Source: Spirogloea muscicola (Eukaryota; Streptophyta; Zygnematophyceae; Spirogloeales; Spirogloeaceae). Taken from it: a stretch of DNA of 22,820 nucleotides. The translations under genes were made by a program, and so were the position numbers. The notes under the pieces were generated by a model, which saw only the letters and a list, made by a program, of their open reading frames with translations, had not been told where the DNA came from and ran no database searches. The stretch lies in the NCBI GenBank assembly GCA_009602725.1, contig WELB01000341.1, positions 50,025 to 72,844 of the forward strand. Direction: 5' to 3'. This document shows, piece by piece, positions 1 to 6,479 of the stretch. The first letter of the stretch is position 1, and every line of letters begins with the position of its first letter.

Positions 1-236
1 AAAAAAAAAAAAAGCGTCGTCGAAGTCGGGGGGGCAGCTTGGGCCACTCCAGCATTCCGCAGGCCTTAGTTGCATATTATAGAATGCGGCTCTCGCTTAG
101 TTTGCAGCGCTCGGAAGCATTGGCTCTTCATCAACGTGCAGGGCGCGCTCTAAGTCAGGCCTCCGGCTTTCGTGGCGGCGCTCCAGCTCCCCAAGTTAGC
201 TTGTCAGATTTGTTTGTGCTCACCCGTGGGTACTAA
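1..236 (+). pseudogene. C-terminal fragment of a LINE ORF, family F3 (partial at window edge)
   Basis: The reading frame is open from the window edge to a TAA at 234-236. Its last 60 or so residues match the C-terminal tail shared by all LINE fragments in this window: a YRMRL motif, then SLQRS, then RAGRAL, ending in SDLFVLTRGY and stop. The homology begins around position 60; the first 13 bases are all A and the next codons are Arg/Gly-rich, so the 5' part is either cut by the window or joined to unrelated sequence. The 3' UTR differs from F1 and F2, so I treat it as a separate family. It lacks the RT and endonuclease domains and cannot be functional alone. Any start codon here is only nominal. 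Confidence 0.75.
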
Positions 237-252
237 TGTCATCTTAGGTACC

Positions 253-369
253 TTAGATTAGGTCTCCGTATTATGTAGCATTGTTTAGTCTGCACTCGAC
301 TCTGCCTGAACAATGTATTGGCTTGAATTGGCCTCCCTTTCAATTCATGCGCCCCGCGCGCCTTCTCTC
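253..369 (+). repeat. F3 LINE 3' UTR repeat, copy 1
   Basis: This stretch directly follows the F3 C-terminus and is repeated almost base for base at 868-985. A shorter part (ATTGGCCTCCCTTTCAA and onward) recurs at about 10258-10302. The position after a stop codon and the independent recurrence mark it as the 3' untranslated end of that family. Confidence 0.75.
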
Positions 370-473
370 CCCCTTGGCCCTTTCCGACCTTTGTTCATAA
401 CTTTCTTCCCCGTGCTGCCGTCTTAGCAAACGGTATCTTGCTTTTTGCGCCTTCCGGCCCCTCCCGACTTTGT

Positions 474-562
474 GCAGTCTTTTGGGCTGGCCTTTCACAG
501 CCACCAGTCGACTCGGACGCGCTTTTCTTTCTTCTTTTAGGGCTGGCCTCTCCGAGCCACCG
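474..562 (+). repeat. Two hairpin repeats (GGGCTGGCC...AGCC type)
   Basis: Two units, at about 488-506 and 540-558, have the form GGGCTGGCCTNTCNNAGCC. They belong to the short hairpin family found at LINE 3' ends throughout the window. Read on the minus strand they follow the 3' UTR of the F1 fragment at 580-756. The same order with similar intervening bases occurs after the F1 copy ending at 4263. Confidence 0.65.
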
Positions 563-579
563 CCCTCTTATGCCCATTT

Positions 580-756
580 CGTGTATTTGAAACAAACGAA
601 GGCCAAATGGCCAAGTACAAAGGCAAACACATCTCAAGACCCACATAACCTACAGCAGATTGACCCGCTCAGTCACCACGGGTCAAAACATAAAGGTCGC
701 TAATCGATGCCTGAAATACTAGTTGTCAGATACGAAGCCCTTCTACCACCAACTCT
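580..756 (-). pseudogene. F1 LINE 3' end: last codons plus 3' UTR, minus strand
   Basis: On the minus strand the bases encode QASISDLYVLTRGD and a TGA (stop at 669-671), followed by the F1 3' UTR, recognisable by GAGCGGGTCAATCTGCTGTA and TTGCCTTTGTACTTGGCCA. The final Tyr codon of the family is Asp here. A frame break lies upstream near 715-730. The fragment stops abruptly at 756, where the R1 repeat starts. Confidence 0.75.
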
Positions 757-860
757 CATGGAAGCGTGTTTCTCTCTGTTGTCTGGTGTGGGTGGCAAGA
801 TGGCACTGCTCACCGGTGTCAGAAGTTGGACAGGGCGGCCGTGGCCAGACTGACACGGCA
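757..860 (+). repeat. R1 repeat, copy A (5' part only)
   Basis: It carries TCTGGTGTGGGTGGCAAGAT and CTGCTCACCGGTGTC, shared with 981-1068 and with 21251-21352. It breaks off after about 100 bp and is followed by an F3 3' UTR copy, so it looks truncated by an insertion or recombination. Confidence 0.7.
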
Positions 861-867
861 CAATCAA

Positions 868-985
868 TTAGATTAGGTCTCCGTACCATGTAGCCTTGTT
901 TAGTCTGCACTCGACTCTGCCTGAACAATGTATTGGCTTGAATTGGCCTCCCTTTCAAATTCATGCGCCCCGCGCGCCTTCTCTC
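868..985 (+). repeat. F3 LINE 3' UTR repeat, copy 2 (solo)
   Basis: It is nearly identical to 253-369 but has no coding sequence in front. It is either an extremely 5'-truncated LINE insertion or part of a segmental duplication. It sits exactly between R1 copy A and R1 copy B. Confidence 0.7.
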
Positions 986-1895
986 TGTTGTCTGGTGTGG
1001 GTGGCAAGATGGCACTGCTCACCGGTGTCAGAAGTTGGACAGGGCGGCCCTGGCCAGACTGACACGGCTAGCTGATTGGCTTGTCCGCCCGCGTTAGGCG
1101 GGACTCGGCCAGCTGATTGGGTTGGGCCCCGCATCAGGACTATCAATGGCTTAGATTTTGGCCACCATATTAGTTTTGACAGGTGCCACGTCAGATGCAG
1201 CCGGAGCTTGCCGGCCCGAGATGCCTCCCGGGCGGCCGGGCGGGCCGAGGAGGTACCGGCCCGACCTGCCGACCTGCCGACCTGCCCGACCTGCCGGCCA
1301 TCCTCCCTCCTCTCGCCCCGCGGCCCGCAGGTGTGGGCGCCCCACCCTCCCTCCTCCCGCACGCGGCCCCGTCCGCACCCGCGCCGTCCGTACCGGCCAA
1401 CCGCCGCCAAGTTAACGCCGACGTAACGGCGTCGCCAAATTTGGAGTGTGTATTACGTGATGGTGGGCCTGTGTGGCCGCGTCAGGGGGGTTTGGGCGGC
1501 AATTAAATTTCGAGCTGGGTGGCAGTTGAATTCGAGCGCTGACGCTAAGCGAAACTTGTGAAGGAATTTCGGCATTTTCCTGACCGAAGCCGGTTCAAAG
1601 GTCCAGGGCCTCTCGACTCCACTTCACACCAAGCTGCCGGTTGACCTGCCTCGAACATCACGTGTGCAGCGGCCTTTGCATCCGTGTCGGCACCGACGCG
1701 AATCGACCACCGACGAGACCTCTTTACATGACCACTCATCCGCTATCACATACGCCCTGCTTTCTCCAGTAATTTTCCAGTACGACCTCCCTGCCGACCT
1801 ATTTCAATGGGCGATGCGTGTTGGGCCGGCCAAAAGGAGAGGGCGGAGCTGCCTCGATGGACTCATCCAGCATCGGAGGGGGTACACGACGTGCA
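981..1895 (+). repeat. R1 repeat, copy B: GC-rich non-coding repeat
   Basis: About 900 bp with no credible ORF; overlapping open frames on both strands reflect base composition only. It shares long blocks in the same order with 21250-22280: the GGTGTGGG/GGCAAGATGG start, CAGCTGATTGGGTTGGGCCC units carrying ATTGG (inverted CCAAT), a C/G-rich block with a GACCTGCC microsatellite (about 1258-1300), GTGTCGGCACCGAC, and a GATGGACTCATCCAGCATCG end. It could be the 5' region of a mobile element or a non-autonomous repeat. Confidence 0.7.
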
Positions 1896-2102
1896 GATGT
1901 GTTTCCGGCTGAAATGGGCTTGCCAGCTGCATATTTGTCGTTCTTGCGACGTCGAGTTTCGGCCTGTTTGCAGCGAGCTCAGGCTAATGCCTTGCATCAG
2001 AAAGCTGGGCGAGCTCTAGTTGGTGACAGAAGGGCTTCGTACCTGACATCTAGTATTCATGCATCGGTTAGCGAACTTTATGTTTTGACCCGTGGATTTT
2101 GA
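1881..2102 (+). pseudogene. F1 LINE C-terminal fragment
   Basis: The frame reads from TRRADVFPAEMGLPAAYL through FLRRRVSACLQRAQ and KAGRAL to SELYVLTRGF and a TGA. It aligns over its whole length to the end of the larger F1 copy (2845-4263), where the same stretch begins ARREDMLPAQMGMPAAYL. The last residue is Phe where Tyr is usual. It is fused upstream to the end of R1 copy B, with an open frame running through the junction, so an apparent start inside R1 (near 1818) is probably spurious. It lacks the RT, zinc knuckle and endonuclease and is presumed non-functional. Confidence 0.8.
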
Positions 2103-2200
2103 GCGGGTCAACCTGCTGTAGGTTATGTAGATATTTAGATGTGCTTGCTTGCCTTTGTACTTGGCCATTGGCCTATGTTTGTTTCAAATACACGAAATTT
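2103..2200 (+). repeat. F1 LINE 3' UTR
   Basis: It begins with the stop-overlapping GAGCGGGTCA and contains GATGTGCTTGC and TTTGTACTTGGCCA, matching the segments after the F1 stops at 4263 and 5544. It ends where a minus-strand F2 3' end begins, a tail-to-tail junction. Confidence 0.8.
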
Positions 2201-2204
2201 TCTA

Positions 2205-2345
2205 TACGAATGAAGAAGGGCTCGCCCATTGAGGATAGGCGCTGGAAAATGCCAGCCCAAAGAAGAATGAACAAAGGACGAGAAGGGGCCAGGGGAAGCA
2301 ATAAGAAAAACAAGCACAGGAAGAAACTAAGCGGCTACGCAGCAC
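2205..2345 (-). repeat. F2 LINE 3' UTR with terminal hairpin
   Basis: On the minus strand this follows the F2 stop at 2346-2348. It has the family's T-rich stretch, then TTTGTTCATTCTT, then a hairpin (GGGCTGGCATTTTCCAGC) and the ATGGGCGAGCCC end. The same order is present at 4440-4583, 11322-11472, 12422-12560 and 18047-18187. Confidence 0.8.
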
Positions 2346-2757
2346 TCAGTAACCCCTGCTAAGCAGCCTCAGGTTCGAGAGACTGGGTTCCTGGAAGTTG
2401 GTCCCCTGGCCAGAGCCAGAGGCAGCAGCGAGGGCTCTGCCGGCACGCAGGTGCAGCGCGCAGGCCATAGACCTCTGCAGCGAGACGGCCAAGCGCATGC
2501 GGTACACCTGCCCTAGCGACCCGGCTGCATGGAAGTCCACCGGCTCCCCATGAAAGCGGCGGACAATGGCGTGACGTGAGAACTGGTTGAGCAGCTCGAG
2601 CCACCGAGCGCCCATCGCCCCGTGCGTATCAATGGCGAGCGAAAGAACGCGTCTTCCCGCGGGTGATCTGCGTATTTGAGGTCCTTGGCCTGAGCGGCGC
2701 AGGCTACCGCATACCCAGCCTTGGTGGCACACTGGGCTGGGTGTGAGCGGTCATATA
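2346..2757 (-). pseudogene. F2 LINE C-terminal fragment, frameshifted
   Basis: On the minus strand the sequence starts within the endonuclease region (YDRSHPAQCATKAGYAVA, then KYADHP), is frameshifted near 2640, and continues with LAIDTHGAMGARWLELL, the YRMRLAVSLQRS block and RAGRALAAAS, ending in LRLLSRGY and stop (2346-2348). The upstream catalytic aspartates and the zinc knuckle are missing. The 5' edge at about 2757 abuts a hairpin repeat. It is a dead, 5'-truncated copy. Confidence 0.8.
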
Positions 2758-2767
2758 TAGCGGTCTA

Positions 2768-2822
2768 ATCCAAAGGGGGCGAGGGCTGTGAAACCGCAGC
2801 CCCAAAGGATAAAATGAACAAA
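2768..2822 (-). repeat. Hairpin repeat, CAAAGGGGGC subtype
   Basis: The unit CCAAAGGGGGCGAGGGCTGT...GCAGCCCC ends in AATGAACAAAG. It aligns to units at 10303-10350, 10630-10694, 13585-13632 and 18509-18560, and less closely to the F2 terminal hairpin read in reverse. It separates the divergently placed F2 (minus) and F1 (plus) fragments. Confidence 0.6.
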
Positions 2823-2844
2823 GCCATTTTGGAAGTCATGCTGA

Positions 2845-4263
2845 GACCCTGCGCCGCCCTGCTCCTTTTCCCTTCCCCTCCTCGGAGATCCGCAGCTGGC
2901 GCTGGCCATCCTTACTCGCTGCATCGGTCAACGAGCTGGCTACCTGCAGCGGACAGTCGCCCCAACGGACATGGTGGGCGAGCTGTACAAGGAGTTCGAC
3001 ACCTCCCTCCGGCAAACCCTGGCTTCCCTGATTCAACACCCATCCTTCCCCTCACCTTCATCCTCCCTGCAGGCATCCCTTCCCACACGAATGGGCGGCC
3101 TGGGCTGCCGGTCACTTGAACAGACGGCGCAGGCAGCCTTTCTCGGTTGCTGGCACCAGGTTGCCTCCCTTCTTCCCTTGCGCTTCCCTTGCCTGGCCGG
3201 CCCTGCAGCCGAGGTGGAGGAAGGCTCCTTGGCATTCCAAGTACAACTGAGGAGCATCCGGGAGTCAGCACTCGGCTCCTTCCCGTCCCTACAACCCCTC
3301 CTCACCCCCTTCTCAGCGCTTGCTCAAGCACCAGACAAAGCGGCACAGGCCAGACTCGTTGCGGCAGTTGAGGACGAGCGTCGCAAGGCGTTGAGGACGA
3401 TGCCGGATATCAAGACCAATCCAAGGAGTCTGGCACGTCTCACATCGCTCGCAACGCCTGGGGCAACGGATTGGCTCACCACACACGCAATCCACAACGC
3501 TTTCAAAATCAGCCCTGAAGCATTCCGGACGCTTCTCCAGCTGTTCCTGGGCCTGCCCCCGACCTGCCTGATTGGAGTAACTCAGTGTGAGTGTGGCTTC
3601 CGTACGGAGGGCGGAGACCTAGCCACCCACATGCTGCGGTGTCCCACAGGCCCTGAGGTGGTGGGCGTCCACAATCTCCTACGGGACGCCCTGGCGGGCT
3701 TGATGCGCGACGCCGGCTACCGCGCCATCGTTGAAGTGAGCAATGTAATGCCCATCACCACGGATTCCCAGGGAGGCCATCACCGTCGCACCCTGGACAT
3801 TGTGGGTGTACAACCTGGCGGAGGCCCACGAGCTTTGGTTGATGTGGTGGTGACTGAGGCATACAAGAGTTCCGCTTCCACACACATTGCTGGCCACGCA
3901 GTGGGAGGTGCTGAGCAGAAAAAGCTCCGACACTACTCAGACTACCCCCGCAGTGACCACCTCCTCCCGGCCGCAATCGACACTTTCGGCTGCTTGGGTC
4001 CTCGCTTCCATACCCTACTCGAGAACATAGCGAGTCTGGGATATGCACGACGCGAGGATATGCTCCCAGCCCAGATGGGTATGCCGGCAGCCTATCTGTC
4101 ATTTCTGCGACGTCGAGTGTCAACCTGTCTGCAACGAGCTCAGGCGTATGCTCTGCATCAGAAAGCTGGTCGAGCCTTAGCTGCTGGCACAAGAGCTAGT
4201 CAATTGCCGTCCGGTATTCGAGCGTCAGCTAGCGACCTCTATGTGCTGACTCGTGGTTACTGA
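2845..4263 (+). CDS. LINE ORF, C-terminal half: post-RT region, zinc knuckle, restriction-like endonuclease (F1)
   Basis: This is the longest intact retrotransposon frame in the window, about 472 codons, open from just after a stop at 2842. An internal ATG at 2971 is not the true start: upstream codons (LALAILTRCIGQRAGYLQ) still align with the minus-strand element at 19630-21248. The order is the region downstream of the RT palm (GGLGCRS near 3100); a zinc knuckle C-x-C-x11-H-x3-C at 3586-3642; and an endonuclease core R-x3-D-x14-D with aspartates at 3796 and 3841, followed by a KKLRHYSDYP segment. The C-terminal tail has FLRRRVSTCLQRAQ and KAGRAL and ends LYVLTRGY. The knuckle followed by two spaced acidic residues fits the PD-(D/E)XK-like nuclease of R2/NeSL-type LINEs; the Pro of the usual PD pair is absent. 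The RT catalytic core is missing, so this is a 5'-truncated copy that cannot move by itself. The protein would nick target DNA for target-primed reverse transcription. Confidence 0.8.
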   Translation, partial: DPAPPCSFSLPLLGDPQLALAILTRCIGQRAGYLQRTVAPTDMVGELYKEFDTSLRQTLASLIQHPSFPSPSSSLQASLPTRMGGLGCRSLEQTAQAAFLGCWHQVASLLPLRFPCLAGPAAEVEEGSLAFQVQLRSIRESALGSFPSLQPLLTPFSALAQAPDKAAQARLVAAVEDERRKALRTMPDIKTNPRSLARLTSLATPGATDWLTTHAIHNAFKISPEAFRTLLQLFLGLPPTCLIGVTQCECGFRTEGGDLATHMLRCPTGPEVVGVHNLLRDALAGLMRDAGYRAIVEVSNVMPITTDSQGGHHRRTLDIVGVQPGGGPRALVDVVVTEAYKSSASTHIAGHAVGGAEQKKLRHYSDYPRSDHLLPAAIDTFGCLGPRFHTLLENIASLGYARREDMLPAQMGMPAAYLSFLRRRVSTCLQRAQAYALHQKAGRALAAGTRASQLPSGIRASASDLYVLTRGY

Positions 4264-4436
4264 GCGGGTCAGCTTAGCAGCAGGTGACGTACATTTGTCC
4301 AATGTGCTTGCCTTTGTACTTAGCCACACATGGCCTCCCGATCTCTTAATATACACGCATTTTCTTTGCTCCGGGGAAAAAGAAGAAACAGCGCGTCCGT
4401 ATTAACTGGTGGCTGTGAGAGGCCAGCCCAAAAGAA
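4264..4436 (+). repeat. F1 LINE 3' UTR and adjoining hairpin
   Basis: The 3' UTR (GAGCGGGTCAGCTTAGCAGC, TGTGCTTGCCTTTGTACTTA, CTCTTAATATACACGCATTTT) runs to about 4375. It is followed by GCGCGTCCG...ACTGGTGGCTGTGAGAGGCCAGCCC. That block is shared with the segment behind the minus-strand F1 end at 474-580, so hairpin and UTR may belong to one unit. Solo copies of the UTR lie at 16911-16997 and 18874-18985. Confidence 0.75.
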
Positions 4437-4439
4437 AAG

Positions 4440-4619
4440 AAGAAAGGGCTCGCCCATTGAGGATAGGGGCTGGACAAGCCAGCCCAAAAAAGAATGAACA
4501 AAGAACGAGAAGGGGGCCAGAGGAAGCCAGAGGAAGCGCTAAGAAACCAAAGCACACAAAGAAAGAAAGCAGCTACAAATCACTCAGTAACCCCTGCTAA
4601 GCAGCCGCAAATCAGAGAG
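4440..4619 (-). pseudogene. F2 LINE 3' end: last 12 codons plus 3' UTR, minus strand
   Basis: The minus strand encodes LSDLRLLSRGY and a stop (4584-4586), followed by the complete F2 3' UTR with its terminal hairpin (GGGCTGG/CCAGCCC) and ATGGGCGAGCCC. Upstream of 4619 the protein similarity ends. The UTR is very close to the one at 18047-18187, which suggests recent insertion or duplication. Confidence 0.8.
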
Positions 4620-4723
4620 GCAGCCCAAAAGAAAAGGGGCCCGCCAGTCCAGGATTGCAGCACAGCAGGCCGGCAACTTGGGGCCGGCGCCCGGCCTGAC
4701 AGCCCTCGCTGTCAGCCTTTTAA

Positions 4724-5126
4724 GGGCCACTTTACACCTGGTCGGTCGGTCACGATCAAATTCGCCCACCGGGTCACGGAGGTGGTCGCCACCACGGAGG
4801 CCGAGGCCGCCTGCTCGTGCGGAACGGGAGGGGGGGTGGTCGACAACTCGGCCCTCCTCGGGAGGAGGGCCGGAATACTGACCACCCTCGTGCCAAACGG
4901 CGCCGTTTCTTCCTTAACGGGGGCTAAAAGCGTCCTGGTCAGCGCCACATGTGCAACGGCGCCTTTCCACCCTCAACGGGGGCAAATTACGTCCTAGTCA
5001 GCGTCCGATGTGGCGCCTCCGTGGCGGGTGACCACGACCGGGCGCGCAAGGTAAAGCCGGTCAATCTCATGCACCCGGCGATACGAACCCCGAGGCGCGA
5101 GCGACCGACCAGGTGTGAATTGGCCC
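4724..5126. mobile_element. Short element with terminal inverted repeats (MITE-like)
   Basis: The left end (4724-4754) and the reverse complement of the right end (5096-5126) match over about 31 bases with a few differences; both contain ACACCTGGTCGGTCG. Inside are a 59-bp direct duplication (4896-4954 and 4955-5013), a perfect palindrome AAACGGCGCCGTTT (4895-4908) and a 10-bp-stem hairpin (4850-4871). No transposase-like ORF is present. It is probably a non-autonomous DNA transposon. I could not define a clean target-site duplication. Confidence 0.55.
4896..5013. repeat. Two tandem 59-bp units inside the TIR element
   Basis: Each unit starts AACGGCGCC, then reads TTAACGGGGGC or TCAACGGGGGC, then CGTCCTGGTCAGCG or CGTCCTAGTCAGCG. 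The units are imperfect copies, so the duplication is not brand new. Confidence 0.65.
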
Positions 5127-5394
5127 TGACACGCCATATCCTGACAGTCTGACGAGGTCCCCGGCAAATGCTGCCGCCCAAGGGCGCGTGGCTTTGCTAA
5201 AAGGGCGCCGCGCGCGGCGTAGGCGCCGTACAAGCTGGCGAGCATCTAGGCGCGGATCATGGGGTCGCGGGCAATCCGCGGGCGGCCATCTCTGGTTGGC
5301 CAGCTGATCTCGCCGTCAGCCTTCTCCCTGGCTCTCCATCTTTCGTGGACCTTTTTCATTGAGGTTTCTGGGGTGGCCTTCCCAGCCATCGCCC

Positions 5395-5544
5395 CATACT
5401 TTGGCCTGTTTGCAGCGTGCTCAGGCTCATGCTGTGCACCGGAAAGCTGGGCGAGCTCTAGTTGGTGGCAGAAGGGCTTCGTATCTGACATCTAGTATTC
5501 AGGCTTCGATTAGCGACCTTTATGTCTTGACCCGTACTTACTGA
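5395..5544 (+). pseudogene. F1 LINE C-terminal fragment
   Basis: About 48 codons, from LACLQRAQAHAVHRKAGRAL to SISDLYVLTRTY and TGA. It is closely related to 1881-2102 (both share GRRASYLTSSI). The upstream sequence is hairpin-like (GGCCTTCCCAGCC) and not LINE protein, so the apparent start at 5359 is not meaningful. It is a severely truncated copy. Confidence 0.8.
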
Positions 5545-5635
5545 GCGGGTCAATCTGCTGTACATTATGTAGGTCTTGAGATGTGCTTGCCTTTGTACTT
5601 GGGCATTTGGCCTTCTTCTTTTCAAAAATATAGGT
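5545..5635 (+). repeat. F1 LINE 3' UTR
   Basis: It begins GAGCGGGTCAATCTGCTGTA and contains GATGTGCTTGCCTTTGTACT. It matches 2103-2200 and the minus-strand copy at 580-668. Confidence 0.8.
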
Positions 5636-5689
5636 GAAAATTGTCCTACTGGACATAGCGCTTTAGGCACCTCCGTCATTTGGCCCCTT

Positions 5690-6270
5690 CGAAGAAGGTG
5701 CTCGCCCATTGAGAGGAGGGGCTGGCATTTGGCCCCTTCGAACGTTTGTCAATTCTCTTCGGGCTGGCTTTTCACAGCCCTTGGGAGAGCCTCGTCTGGT
5801 ACTGGGAGAGTCCATCTCTTGTTCAGTCTTGTGTGGGCTGGCTTTCCCAGTCGGCGGCCCACCGACCGGCTGCTGACGCCTCCCGCTTCCTGGGCCGGCG
5901 CATGAGCGGGCGGGTGGATTCCACCGGATTGGCTCCTTCTCGTCCTTTATTTTTGTTTTTTTGGGCTGGCTTTTCCAGCCCCTATCCTTAAGCCCTTTCT
6001 TTTTTATTTGGCGGCCCCCCCAACATAGATCTGCGGCTCGCGGCCTGACGTTCGGGGCGACAGGCTGTGCGAAGGCCAGCCATCGAAGATACCCGCTCTT
6101 CCAAACACAGAAAGAGTGCTATCGTTCCAAGGAAATGGCTGTGAGAGGGCCGCCCAAAGGGTTGTAGACGGGGGCGGGGGCTGTGGAAATGCAGAAACTG
6201 CTCGCCCGGAGAAAAAGAGGGGCTAGCAAAGCCAGCCCAGAGAAGAAAGGGCAATGTGAAAAGCCAGCCC
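5690..6270. repeat. Cluster of hairpin repeats upstream of the oxidase gene
   Basis: At least five hairpin units lie here in both orientations: around 5700-5735, 5747-5790, 5836-5850, 5961-5985 and 6213-6262. Their cores are variants of GGGCTGGCTTTTCCAGCCC. No protein-coding frame is convincing in this stretch. The cluster ends about 200 bp before the start codon of the oxidase gene, so the gene's promoter probably lies in or next to repeat-derived DNA. Confidence 0.6.
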
Positions 6271-6479
6271 AGACAGTACGGACAAGGCCCAATGGAAATG
6301 GGACGTGTCTCCCGGGGCCCACAGCTCCTCCAGCAGCAGCTACAACTCGGACGTGAGCTCCCCGTTTTGGCTCCCACGACTCACTACCCCTCTGCTGCCG
6401 ACTGCGCCCCGACGGGGCCCCACAAGCCGCGGCGGCCGCACACCCCCGCAGCCCTTCGCCCGGGAGGGCGGCCTCCGCC
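6271..6479 (+). promoter_or_regulatory. Presumed 5' UTR and proximal promoter of the oxidase gene
   Basis: This is the only non-repeat sequence between the hairpin cluster and the ATG at 6480. It is GC-rich with CAGCAG runs, and the start is in a good context (CCGCCATGA). I see no clear TATA box or other defined motif, so the call rests on position only. Confidence 0.3.

Noticed and set aside
1-13. Poly(A) as the tail of an inserted retrotransposon
   Set aside because: It stands at the window edge with LINE coding similarity after it and not before it, so it cannot be shown to be an element's tail.
961-1506. Several overlapping Arg/Pro/Gly-rich open frames on both strands
   Set aside because: All lie in the GC-rich R1 repeat, have no recognisable domain, and are not conserved as protein in the second copy at 21350-21790.
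3679-4192. Minus-strand open frames of 84 and 145 codons
   Set aside because: They are antisense shadows of the well-supported LINE endonuclease frame on the plus strand.
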